This document shows, piece by piece, positions 1 through 7,430 of a stretch of DNA of 47,220 bases. The DNA is taken from the NCBI GenBank assembly GCA_964611585.1, contig CAZTAK010000015.1, positions 1 to 47,220 of the forward strand. The letters are read 5' to 3'. This stretch comes from CAZTAK01 sp964611585. GTDB taxonomy: Bacteria; Pseudomonadota; Alphaproteobacteria; SHVP01. Numbering within the stretch: the stretch's first letter is position 1; each line of letters begins with the position of its first letter. The position numbers were made by a program, and so were the translations under genes. The notes under the pieces are model-generated. The model was given only the letters and a program-made list of their open reading frames with translations, had not been told where the DNA came from and ran no database searches.

Positions 1-248
1 GTGCGCAGACGTTCCGGCCCGCCGATCACCCGCACCATGCCCCTGTTTGAGCCCAACGCACGCACGATCGAAAAGGTCCTTCCCGCACTGTCTGTGTCGA
101 TTCCCCAGAGCTGCTCGAGCTCGCGTTCGATGGTGCCTTCCGCGAGCACCTCCCAGCCCCATTCCTGGACCAGAATATCAATGAGCCGGCTAGGTTCGGG
201 GCATGCGATGGTCATCCCTGCCAGAGCGGTCACCAGCGGCCGAGTCAT
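1..248 (-). CDS. VOC/glyoxalase-like protein, C-terminal part cut by window edge
   Basis: The minus strand is open from an ATG at 246-248 to the window edge, giving about 82 residues (MTRPLVTALAGMTIACPEP...). The chain starts with a short beta-alpha pattern and later reads SIVRALGSNRGMVRVI and GPERLR, as in the first half of vicinal-oxygen-chelate (VOC) domains of the glyoxalase/dioxygenase superfamily. A purine-rich AAGGGAAAC lies just before the start and is an acceptable ribosome site. The metal ligands and the second half of the fold lie outside the window, so substrate and reaction cannot be named. A perfect 15-bp dyad sits about 35-50 bases upstream. The family call is an inference from weak similarity. 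Confidence 0.45.
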   Translation of the reverse strand, partial: MTRPLVTALAGMTIACPEPSRLIDILVQEWGWEVLAEGTIERELEQLWGIDTDSAGRTFSIVRALGSNRGMVRVIGGPERLR

Positions 249-282
249 CTTGTTTCCCTTCGTTCTTTCTCAAGGCGGAACA

Positions 283-297
283 CGGTCACAGTGACCG
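283..297. promoter_or_regulatory. Perfect inverted repeat, candidate operator
   Basis: CGGTCAC-A-GTGACCG is a perfect 7+1+7 dyad located 35 to 49 bases before the start codon of the leftward VOC-like gene. The position suits a dimeric repressor site over that gene's promoter. No regulator gene is next to it within the window, so the binding protein is unknown. Confidence 0.3.
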
Positions 298-690
298 GTC
301 GCCGCAATGTGATCCAGCATTCAATACGAATCCGCCGCCGAAATGTTACGGGGGGAGGCCCAAGAACCGCCTGATCATACCTTAGGTTCGATTGAAACTC
401 GGCTCATGCCGCGGCAGAAGGAGGGTCCTAGTGGGCCCCGGCCCGGCACCGGGCGGGCGTCATTACCAGTCACCTTTGGGATAAGCGCAACGAACCCGCG
501 ATCACGCCGGAGCCCCGGCCCGGCGTCGTTTCGTCGGGCACGACGTTCGATGCCCTCCGGGCGCCGGCCCCATCAAGGCAGGGTGCCGGGTTGATTTGGC
601 GCTTGGCCTTCAGTCTGCGAAGATAGGCCGAGATTCGGGGGCGCGCACCGCGCTGGACGACGCCACCGGGCCGTTGGTTTCAAAGCAAGT
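298..690. other. Intergenic region without recognised gene
   Basis: About 390 bases between the divergent VOC-like gene and the MDR enzyme gene. It holds GC-rich runs such as GGGCCCCGGCCCGGCAC and several short open frames with no protein-like composition. No RNA gene, repeat of the family seen elsewhere in the window, or clear promoter was recognised. Confidence 0.5.
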
Positions 691-1719
691 ATGAAACAAC
701 TCCGCTATTCGCGATTCGGTGAGCCGGGCGAGGTGCTCGAACTTGTGGACGGCGAAACCCAACCCGTGGGTGCGGGCGATGTTGCTGTCGTCGTCGAGGC
801 GGCGCCGATTCACAACGGCGATTTGATGAACGTCGCCGGGCTGGTCGGGTTTCGCCATGCCGACCTGCCGCGGGTTCCGGGAATCGAAGGTGTCGGCCGG
901 ATCGTCGAGGTCGGGCCCGAGGTCGAGGGCCTAAAGCCGCACGACCGTGTCCTTTTTCGCTGTAGCTCCCACGGCGGCGTCTATACGCCCTACTATGCCG
1001 GATCGTGGCAAGAGCGGGTCTGCGTCCCCGCCGACCGCGTCTATCCCGCGCCCGAGATCGATGCCGCCCAACTCGCCAATATCGTCAATGTGGTCACGGC
1101 TGAATTCATTCTTCGAGCAACGATCGACCTGGAAAAAGGCGAATGGATCTTGCAGAACGGCGCCAATTCAAACGTCGGCCGCTACCTCGTCCGCCTTGCA
1201 TCGATGCGCGGCTATCGCACGGTCAACGTCGTCCGACGTGACGCCTCGGTACCCGAACTCGAAGCCCTTGGGGCCGACGCGGTTGTGACCGACGGCCCCG
1301 AACTTGCCGCCCGCGTTCGCGCGGCGACGGGCGGTCAGCCGATCCGGCTCGGCATCGACTGCGTCGCCGGCGACGCCACCACCCGGATTGCCGAATGCCT
1401 TGCCGACGGCGGCACCGTGTTCAACTATGGTCGGATGAGCGGCGAACCATGCAACATGAACTACACCCAACTGGTTCGGCGCGACATCGGCCTGCGCGGC
1501 TATTTCATGGGTCGACCTTTCGCCGGCCTCAACCGCCCGGAACAGCGCCAGATAATCGCCGATCTCACGGACCTGGTCGCCGACGGGACCCTGGTGGCCA
1601 AAATTGCGGGCGCATACCCGTTGGAGCAATATCGCGAGGCGGTGACGCATGCCGCCAAATCGGGGGAGGAACGCGACGGAAAGGTGATCTTCCGCATGGA
1701 TCCGTCGTTCGAAAGATAG
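691..1719 (+). CDS. MDR-family NADPH oxidoreductase, trans-2-enoyl reductase (MECR/quinone reductase) like
   Basis: A 342-residue medium-chain dehydrogenase/reductase. The N-terminal GroES-like domain carries PGIEGVGRI (about 63-71) and GSWQE (about 104-108). The Rossmann domain starts with WILQNGANSNVGR (152-164), a form typical of mitochondrial-type 2-enoyl thioester reductases rather than of zinc alcohol dehydrogenases. No structural-zinc Cys cluster is visible, so a zinc-free, NADPH-linked reduction of an activated double bond (enoyl-CoA or quinone) is the best guess. The length fits the family. It stands alone on the plus strand; the next gene (a binding protein) is 300 bases away. The exact substrate cannot be told from sequence. 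Confidence 0.8.
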   Translation: MKQLRYSRFGEPGEVLELVDGETQPVGAGDVAVVVEAAPIHNGDLMNVAGLVGFRHADLPRVPGIEGVGRIVEVGPEVEGLKPHDRVLFRCSSHGGVYTPYYAGSWQERVCVPADRVYPAPEIDAAQLANIVNVVTAEFILRATIDLEKGEWILQNGANSNVGRYLVRLASMRGYRTVNVVRRDASVPELEALGADAVVTDGPELAARVRAATGGQPIRLGIDCVAGDATTRIAECLADGGTVFNYGRMSGEPCNMNYTQLVRRDIGLRGYFMGRPFAGLNRPEQRQIIADLTDLVADGTLVAKIAGAYPLEQYREAVTHAAKSGEERDGKVIFRMDPSFER

Positions 1720-1735
1720 GGAAGGAGGCAAGGCG

Positions 1736-1867
1736 ATGGCCCGGCCACACATGTCAGGCGGGGCGCTGTTGTTTTTGGCCTTCGGCAGCGCCTCGTGTCT
1801 AACGTCAGCGCCGCGGCTCGCGCGGCGCGCGTGCTTCGGGCCTCGATCCCGAAGGTACACGTTTTGA
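1736..1867 (+). CDS. Possible 43-residue small protein
   Basis: A short frame starts at ATG 1736, seven bases after an excellent Shine-Dalgarno run (GGAAGGAGG, 1720-1728) that otherwise has no gene. The N-terminus MSGGALLFLAFGSASC resembles a lipoprotein signal with a Cys after a short hydrophobic stretch, but the rest is arginine-rich (ARRACFGPRSRR) and looks like GC-driven noise. It may be a real small gene, a remnant or chance. The ribosome site is the only strong evidence. Confidence 0.15.
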   Translation: MARPHMSGGALLFLAFGSASCLTSAPRLARRACFGPRSRRYTF

Positions 1868-2022
1868 TTTGGCGCCGATGCCGCCAAGATGCTGGTCCCC
1901 CGCTCGGTCCGGCCACCGGCAAGCGATTGATACTCCTATGTGTATTGTCGGCCATCATGGTAAACTGGGCAGAACAAGAATAATCCGCCGAACGCAACCG
2001 ATTTGCAGGGGAGATAATAATA
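1868..2022. other. Upstream region of the family-5 binding-protein gene
   Basis: With the doubtful small frame at 1736-1867 this makes a gap of about 300 bases. The last 100 bases turn AT-richer than their surroundings (TTGATACTCC, GGTAAACTGG, AATAATAATAATG), as expected for a promoter region, but no -35/-10 pair with good spacing could be fixed. The ribosome site CAGGGGAG (2006-2013) belongs to the next gene. Confidence 0.35.
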
Positions 2023-3567
2023 ATGATGGGTATCGACAGAGTAATCTCGGGGCCGTGGCGGCGCCGATGGATTAGGACGGGCGCCGGCGCCATCGCGCTC
2101 GCAGCATTGTTGCAGGCGGGGATGCCTGCCCAGGCCGACACGGTTCGTATTGGGGTTCGGGATTTACCGCCGGGACTGGGCAATCCCTACACGGGCCGGG
2201 GCATGCCGCACGTATTTGTATGGCACGCTATCTTCGATGAACTGACGGCGGTTACGAAGACCGGTGAGACAGTTCCGAAGCTCGCGACCGGTTGGGAGAA
2301 TATTAATCCGACGACATGGCGCTTTAATCTGCGCCGGGGCGTGAAGTTCTCCAACGGCGAACCGTTCAACGCGGCGGCTGTAAAGGCCACCATAGACTGG
2401 CTGCGGTCGGAAGTGGGCGCGGTGACCGTAACCGGCAAGGACCTAGTCAAGACTGTGGCGCAAGCCAATGTCGTGGACGACTACACCCTGGAAATTGTGA
2501 CCGTTGCCCCAAACCCGATTACGCCGAAACAGCTTTCCTTCGTCTCGATCGTGGCGCCGATGTCGTGGGTGGACAAGGGTCTTGACGGCTTTGCCGCCAA
2601 GCCTGACGGCACCGGCGCCTTCAAGATGCAGGAGTTCGCTCCCGGCGCGGCGGTCGCAGTAGCTAATGTGGGTTCGTGGCGCAGTCGGGCGGACGTCGAT
2701 CGTATCAATTACACGGTGCTGCCGGATCCCGCTTCGCGGACCGCGGCCCTCATTTCCGACCAGATCGACGTAGATGTGCTGACCGCCCGGGATTCTTTCG
2801 GCGAGCTTGAGAAGGCGGGCGTGAAGATCTTTACATATCCGGCAGGCCGGACTCTCGGCATTACCATCGTCTCCACACACGGCGGGCCCTTCGCGGACAA
2901 GCGCGTGCGCCAGGCCGCGAACTACGCGGTCAACAAGGAGGCCATGATCGAGGCGGTCTATGGCGGCGAGGGCCGCCCGGCGAGCCAGGCAGCGACCTCA
3001 AACGCGTTCGGATTCAATCCCGATATCGCGCCCTATCCCTACGATCCGGACAAGGCGCGCGCCTTGCTGGCCGAGGCAGGGTACGCCAATGGCGTCGATA
3101 TGGAGATCCAGGCGATTACCACCAGCACGGAACGAAACCTGATCTATCAGGCGGCGGTACAGGATCTGACCAAGGTCGGATTCCGGGCCACCCTGATTTC
3201 GCAGACCTTCCCGGATTGGCTGAAGTACTGGATCGCTGGCGACTGGCCGTACGAAGCATTCGGGTTCGGCACCGACCTGACCGGTGTCCTCGACGCCGGC
3301 CGCGCTTTCAACGCCTTTGTGTCGTGCAAGAAGAATCCGCCCTACTACTGCAATGAGGACGAGATGCCGCTGGTGGAGGCCCAAGCGGCCGAGTTCGACG
3401 TCGACAAACGCAAGGCGATTCTGCAGGAACTGCTCCAGGCAAACGCGGCAAACGCGCCACTATTGTTCCTGACCGAGGGGTTCGAGGCGATGTCGTATCA
3501 GCCGAGAATCCAGAACTTCGAAGCGATCAATCAACGCCTCAACTACGACACGATGATCATCAATTAG
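2023..3567 (+). CDS. ABC transporter substrate-binding protein, family 5 (peptide/nickel type)
   Basis: A 514-residue extracellular solute-binding protein of the SBP_bac_5 family. It has a twin-arginine-like basic start (PWRRRWIRTGAG), a hydrophobic core and an AQA-D cleavage site near residue 38, so the mature protein is periplasmic. The mature chain shows the usual order: PKLATGWENINPTTWRFNLRRGVKFSNGEPF, then PDGTGAFKM and the long C-lobe. There is no lipobox. CAGGGGAG lies 9 bases upstream of ATG 2023; an ATG at 2026 is an alternative start. No permease or ATPase genes are adjacent, so it is an orphan binding protein here. A strong terminator follows directly. Ligand unknown; the family binds peptides, opines, nickel or glycosides. 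Confidence 0.88.
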   Translation: MMGIDRVISGPWRRRWIRTGAGAIALAALLQAGMPAQADTVRIGVRDLPPGLGNPYTGRGMPHVFVWHAIFDELTAVTKTGETVPKLATGWENINPTTWRFNLRRGVKFSNGEPFNAAAVKATIDWLRSEVGAVTVTGKDLVKTVAQANVVDDYTLEIVTVAPNPITPKQLSFVSIVAPMSWVDKGLDGFAAKPDGTGAFKMQEFAPGAAVAVANVGSWRSRADVDRINYTVLPDPASRTAALISDQIDVDVLTARDSFGELEKAGVKIFTYPAGRTLGITIVSTHGGPFADKRVRQAANYAVNKEAMIEAVYGGEGRPASQAATSNAFGFNPDIAPYPYDPDKARALLAEAGYANGVDMEIQAITTSTERNLIYQAAVQDLTKVGFRATLISQTFPDWLKYWIAGDWPYEAFGFGTDLTGVLDAGRAFNAFVSCKKNPPYYCNEDEMPLVEAQAAEFDVDKRKAILQELLQANAANAPLLFLTEGFEAMSYQPRIQNFEAINQRLNYDTMIIN

Positions 3568-3584
3568 ATCGTAGAGGTGCAGCG

Positions 3585-3622
3585 GGGGCCCGCGGGTCGG
3601 CGGGCCCCTTTCTTTCTTTTTT
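3585..3622 (+). terminator. Rho-independent terminator
   Basis: A perfect 9-bp stem (GGGGCCCGC / GCGGGCCCC, 3585-3593 and 3600-3608) with a six-base loop is followed by a T-rich tract (TTTCTTTCTTTTTT). It starts 18 bases after the stop codon of the family-5 binding protein. Confidence 0.92.
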
Positions 3623-3862
3623 GGCCAGCGACCGGCCTCACGTTTCCCAGATCGACCTGCCATTCAACCAACAAACGCACCAACGTGGCGCAAATCGCGC
3701 GCCACTCCGTACCACCGATCAATCAGCAGAACGCCGAAAAGGGGAAGAATTCCCCGCGCGAGTTGCTTGATCGTATTGCCAAGGCTTGCTCTGCCGACTT
3801 GCGACACGCTCCAGCCGCCATGACAGGGCTGGCATAGATACCGGACACTCTCATGAAAGGTG
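3623..3862. other. Intergenic region left of the tandem duplication
   Basis: About 240 bases between the terminator and the first base of the duplicated unit. Short frames on both strands have no recognisable protein features. Nothing could be identified in it. Confidence 0.4.
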
Positions 3863-4932
3863 GACCATTTTGATCGTGTCGGTCACAAGCCCTTGCGATG
3901 TGGACGGAGACAGCGCCACCACGGCGTGAACCCATCCTGAAAGCCGGGTATGCTTGGGCTGGCTTTGGGATTCGTGACGAAGCCCTTCCGCGCCTCAACC
4001 AGGGAGTAACCGATGTACGTCATTAACACGACATTTGAGCGACCGGATCCGAAACTCGTCGCCCGCGCGCGCGATACGTGGGCTTGCATCGCTGGGCAGG
4101 TGGCCGGCCGTTGCTGCGTCATGGACAGCGGTATTCGACCGTTGCGCCGCGACTGGCGGTTCGCCGGCCCGGCGTTGACGGTTACCTCCGATGACCCTTC
4201 CGACACACTCGTCGGTAAAGTCGCGACCCAGTACGTGGAGCCGGGCGATGTCATCGTCATCGACGCGGGCGGCCGCATGAGCACATCCTGCTGGGGCGCG
4301 ACCATGGCCTGGGCGGCCAAAGAGTCTGGTGCGGTGGCCGTCGTTGCCGATGGCGTCGTGCTCACAACCGAGCTCTTGATCGATCACGAAGGCCTTCCCG
4401 TCTTCTGCCGCGGCTCCACAGCCCGTTGGGTTGGCGGAGAGGGACCCGGATCGATGAATGTGCCAATCGTCTGCGGCGGCGTCATCGTAAACCCGGGCGA
4501 CATCATCCTCGGAGACGAAGACGGTGTGGTGGTCTTGCCCCGCGAACGGGCGGAAGCGATTCTGGACGGGGCCGGCCAGCAACGACTTGACCCCTATCCG
4601 CCGGTCAGCCGCAAGGTTCCTTTTGGTGAGCGTGGCTTGCAGGAAAGGTTGCGTGGGATGGAGGGCGTCGAGTGGCGCTAGGGGTGCGATCGCGCGTCCC
4701 GTGTTGCGAACACGGTGCCTGACTGTTTGCCTCTCCCAATTCCAAACGGAATTGTCATGTTTGCTGGCTTGTAGCGGTATCTTCCGGTAGCGATGCTGGT
4801 TGAATGACTGGGATCGACACGAAGGGCCACCGTTTCCCAACGACGTGATCAAGCAAACTGTCCGGCTGGGCATCCGATGTGCGCTCAGCATCCAGGATGC
4901 CGAAAAACCGAGGGCTGAAGGAAAGCCGAAGT
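3863..4932. repeat. Tandem duplication, copy 1 (1,070 bp)
   Basis: Bases 3863-4932 recur at 4942-6011 with an offset of 1,079 and no difference that I could find. The nine bases between the copies (CTTCTACGA) are unique. Each unit has 150 bases of leader, one RraA-like gene and about 250 bases of 3' sequence ending in a decayed transposase-like stretch. The boundaries are sharp on both sides: position 3862 differs from 4941, and 4933 differs from 6012. Confidence 0.97.
4013..4681 (+). CDS. RraA-like family protein, copy 1 (aldolase/decarboxylase fold, catalytic Arg-Asp pair missing)
   Basis: A 222-residue protein of the RraA / HMG-aldolase superfamily. Fold markers are GPALTVTSD (52-60), EPGDVIVIDAGG (76-87), the glycine segment WGATMAWAA (94-102), VADGVV (111-116), GLPVF (127-131) and the C-terminal GDEDGVVVLP (167-176). 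Known HMG/CHA aldolases and many family members have G-X20-R-[DE]-X2-[DE]. Here the G is at 95 and E at 120, but the Arg-Asp/Glu pair is Val116-Leu117. Metal-dependent aldolase or oxaloacetate decarboxylase activity is therefore doubtful. AGGGAG lies six bases before the ATG. The gene is exactly duplicated at 5092. Confidence 0.85.
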   Translation: MYVINTTFERPDPKLVARARDTWACIAGQVAGRCCVMDSGIRPLRRDWRFAGPALTVTSDDPSDTLVGKVATQYVEPGDVIVIDAGGRMSTSCWGATMAWAAKESGAVAVVADGVVLTTELLIDHEGLPVFCRGSTARWVGGEGPGSMNVPIVCGGVIVNPGDIILGDEDGVVVLPRERAEAILDGAGQQRLDPYPPVSRKVPFGERGLQERLRGMEGVEWR

Positions 4933-5091
4933 CTTCTACGAGACCATTTTGATCGTGTCGGTCACAAGCCCTTGCGATGTGGACGGAGACAGCGCCACCA
5001 CGGCGTGAACCCATCCTGAAAGCCGGGTATGCTTGGGCTGGCTTTGGGATTCGTGACGAAGCCCTTCCGCGCCTCAACCAGGGAGTAACCG
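4682..5091. other. Intergenic region between the two RraA-like genes
   Basis: 410 bases: the 3' part of copy 1 with the transposase-like remnant, the nine-base spacer CTTCTACGA (4933-4941) and the 150-base leader of copy 2. No terminator with a T tract was seen, so both copies could be cotranscribed. Confidence 0.5.
4815..4948 (+). pseudogene. Decayed IS6-family transposase N-terminus, copy 1
   Basis: The frame read through 4833-4931 contains FPNDVI-x3-VR-x5-ALS-x2-D-x-E-x3-AE. The spacing matches residue by residue the N-terminal region of IS6/IS26-type transposases (typical form FPPDVI-x3-VR-x5-LS-x2-D-x-E-x3-AE). After a shift of frame, the junction with copy 2 reads EVFYETI, close to the family's next motif (VSYETI), although part of that lies in the second repeat unit. 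There is no catalytic DDE domain and no terminal inverted repeat. The assignment is by motif spacing only. Confidence 0.45.
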
Positions 5092-5760
5092 ATGTACGTC
5101 ATTAACACGACATTTGAGCGACCGGATCCGAAACTCGTCGCCCGCGCGCGCGATACGTGGGCTTGCATCGCTGGGCAGGTGGCCGGCCGTTGCTGCGTCA
5201 TGGACAGCGGTATTCGACCGTTGCGCCGCGACTGGCGGTTCGCCGGCCCGGCGTTGACGGTTACCTCCGATGACCCTTCCGACACACTCGTCGGTAAAGT
5301 CGCGACCCAGTACGTGGAGCCGGGCGATGTCATCGTCATCGACGCGGGCGGCCGCATGAGCACATCCTGCTGGGGCGCGACCATGGCCTGGGCGGCCAAA
5401 GAGTCTGGTGCGGTGGCCGTCGTTGCCGATGGCGTCGTGCTCACAACCGAGCTCTTGATCGATCACGAAGGCCTTCCCGTCTTCTGCCGCGGCTCCACAG
5501 CCCGTTGGGTTGGCGGAGAGGGACCCGGATCGATGAATGTGCCAATCGTCTGCGGCGGCGTCATCGTAAACCCGGGCGACATCATCCTCGGAGACGAAGA
5601 CGGTGTGGTGGTCTTGCCCCGCGAACGGGCGGAAGCGATTCTGGACGGGGCCGGCCAGCAACGACTTGACCCCTATCCGCCGGTCAGCCGCAAGGTTCCT
5701 TTTGGTGAGCGTGGCTTGCAGGAAAGGTTGCGTGGGATGGAGGGCGTCGAGTGGCGCTAG
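5092..5760 (+). CDS. RraA-like family protein, copy 2
   Basis: Identical in protein and DNA to the gene at 4013-4681, including the 150 bases upstream with AGGGAG before the ATG, so both copies should be expressed alike. The same reservation applies: the superfamily's Arg-Asp pair is replaced by Val116-Leu117, while Asp113, Gly114 and Glu120 remain. The product may be a non-catalytic or re-purposed member of the fold. RraA of Escherichia coli itself inhibits RNase E, but that role cannot be transferred here. Confidence 0.85.
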   Translation: MYVINTTFERPDPKLVARARDTWACIAGQVAGRCCVMDSGIRPLRRDWRFAGPALTVTSDDPSDTLVGKVATQYVEPGDVIVIDAGGRMSTSCWGATMAWAAKESGAVAVVADGVVLTTELLIDHEGLPVFCRGSTARWVGGEGPGSMNVPIVCGGVIVNPGDIILGDEDGVVVLPRERAEAILDGAGQQRLDPYPPVSRKVPFGERGLQERLRGMEGVEWR

Positions 5761-5893
5761 GGGTGCGATCGCGCGTCCCGTGTTGCGAACACGGTGCCTG
5801 ACTGTTTGCCTCTCCCAATTCCAAACGGAATTGTCATGTTTGCTGGCTTGTAGCGGTATCTTCCGGTAGCGATGCTGGTTGAATGACTGGGAT

Positions 5894-6010
5894 CGACACG
5901 AAGGGCCACCGTTTCCCAACGACGTGATCAAGCAAACTGTCCGGCTGGGCATCCGATGTGCGCTCAGCATCCAGGATGCCGAAAAACCGAGGGCTGAAGG
6001 AAAGCCGAAG
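5894..6010 (+). pseudogene. Decayed IS6-family transposase N-terminus, copy 2
   Basis: Same stretch as 4815-4931 (FPNDVI ... VR ... ALS ... D-x-E ... AE from 5912 to 5998). In this copy it runs on into unrelated sequence after 6011, so the YETI-like residues at the first junction are absent. Confidence 0.42.
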
Positions 6011-6011
6011 T

Positions 6012-6405
6012 TTCCTTCAGGAAGATTCCGCGTCCGGGGCAGGTCTTCGATGCGCTGTCCGCCAACAGTGCCCGCCGAGGCCGCGCTCGTACGCAACCAC
6101 AATGGTGTAGGTTCGGTTCCTGGGCGGGGAAGCAATCCTTCGGGACGGAAGGTTTGGGAGCATAACTGAACCCGCGGTAACCCGCCTCACATCCAGCAAC
6201 ACTTGCTACTCCAGACGATGCCGGGTGTTTGGTGAGCGTCGATCGCGGTGAGCATCCGGATGGTCGAGACCGAGTGGATGTGGAGCGGTCACGCGATAAT
6301 GCCTATCTTGGCGTTCATCTCGGGCCATTCGGCTTTGGCTAGGGTCGCGCAGGGCGGCGCGGGATCATTGCCGCCGAACCCATTCTCTCGAAGTGGAGTG
6401 AGCAA
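6012..6405. other. Intergenic region without recognised gene
   Basis: About 390 bases between the end of the duplication and the membrane-protein gene. Several short frames cross it but none has protein-like composition. The ribosome site GGAGTGAG before ATG 6406 is the only signal recognised. Confidence 0.45.
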
Positions 6406-7074
6406 ATGGACTGGACGACATTTTGGATTTTCATCCACCTTCTGGCGATGGCGTTCTGGCTCGGCGCCGACATGGGCGTCTACTATTCGGCCATGCTCTA
6501 CGTCAGGACCGAGTATTCGCCGGAGACGCGCGCGGTGCTCGCGCGCGTGATTCAGGGTGTCGACGTCTTTCCCCGCGTCGCGATGGTCGTAATAATTCCG
6601 ACGGGCATGACGCTCGCCGCGCGCTTGGGGCTATCGCCGGTTGACGGTGCCTGGCTGGCGCTCGTCTGGGTCCTCAGTGCCTTGTGGCTCTTCGTCGTTT
6701 GGAATGTTCACCGCCCGACCGCACTCGCCTGGGGCAAGAAGCTCGCGGGCCTCGAAATGGCGATCAACTGGGCACTGATGGTCGTCATACTTGCAGCGGC
6801 AATCGCGTCATTTGCCACTGCCGAACCCTTTGGGGCGAATTGGCTCGCCCTGAAAGTGCTTCTCTATGGCGTGACGCTTATGATCCTCATCTTCCTGAAT
6901 ATCTCGTCCAAACCGCACGCAGTCGCCTTCGAACGCCTTTTGCGGGAAGGATCGAGCCCCGAAGTCGAGGCCGTCATCAAGGGCGACCTGAACAGGAGCA
7001 AGCCGTTCATCTACGTACTGTGGGCCATCGTCGTCATCAACACGGCGGTTGGCCTTTTCAAGCCAATCTTCTAG
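6406..7074 (+). CDS. Integral membrane protein of unknown function (paralogue of the gene at 26839-27504)
   Basis: A 222-residue protein with about five hydrophobic segments: roughly 6-30, 52-75, 82-105, 120-145 and 147-168, with another at the C-terminus. I do not recognise a named function. It is clearly related to the 221-residue protein at 26839-27504. Shared features are FWI at residues 6-8, WLGADxGV near 19-26, LGLSPxxGxWL near 76-86, an ENWLALK/ANWLALK segment near 145-151 and a C-terminal KPxxxxLW. GGAG precedes ATG 6406. It lies alone on the plus strand, convergent with the molybdenum enzyme gene. The His and Trp near the N-terminus could bind a cofactor, but this is only a suggestion. 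Confidence 0.8.
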   Translation: MDWTTFWIFIHLLAMAFWLGADMGVYYSAMLYVRTEYSPETRAVLARVIQGVDVFPRVAMVVIIPTGMTLAARLGLSPVDGAWLALVWVLSALWLFVVWNVHRPTALAWGKKLAGLEMAINWALMVVILAAAIASFATAEPFGANWLALKVLLYGVTLMILIFLNISSKPHAVAFERLLREGSSPEVEAVIKGDLNRSKPFIYVLWAIVVINTAVGLFKPIF

Positions 7075-7430
7075 GCGAAAAGCGAGGTTGACGGGCGATC
7101 GCCCACGGTTGCAGTTTGGCCCCCAAGGCCTGCCGTCGATCTTCGGGGCGGTAGCTCCGCAAGGGGCCGGGGCGGCGCGTATGTGTTCTGTCGCCTCTAT
7201 GGGAAGCAGCGCTAGCGGCAGTGCTGTCCTAATTCGGGGCCGGGTGTCCTAATTAGGTCAGTACCCTAGCGGCGAGGGTCTATCCCTTCCGGAAGAGCCG
7301 CATTACAATCTCCGACTGGTTCACGCGCCGCCAGTCTTGCTTCGCTCCTTTCAACTTCGGTGTGCTACGATCTGCCGTGGCCCAGCCCGCCGTGCCAGGG
7401 TATTTCCCTAGTCTCGAGAAAACTGAACCA
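7075..7430. other. Convergent intergenic region with a 16-bp dyad and direct repeats
   Basis: 356 bases. TGTCCTAATT occurs at 7225-7234 and 7245-7254. The second copy is part of a near-perfect dyad TGTCCTAATTAGGTCA (7245-7260; only positions 3 and 14 break the symmetry). On the minus strand a frame ending in NQSEIVMRLFRKG-stop covers about 7280-7420 without a start; it may be a remnant coding tail. It is not recognised. Confidence 0.35.

Larger units (their letters stand above)
4942..6011. repeat. Tandem duplication, copy 2 (1,070 bp)
   Basis: Second exact copy of 3863-4932. Perfect identity, including noncoding parts, means the duplication is very recent, is kept homogeneous by recombination, or is an assembly artefact. 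Confidence 0.97.

Noticed and set aside
3863..6011. The tandem repeat as part of a CRISPR or satellite array
   Set aside because: There are only two units of 1,070 bp with a full gene in each; no short repeats with regular spacers occur anywhere in the window.
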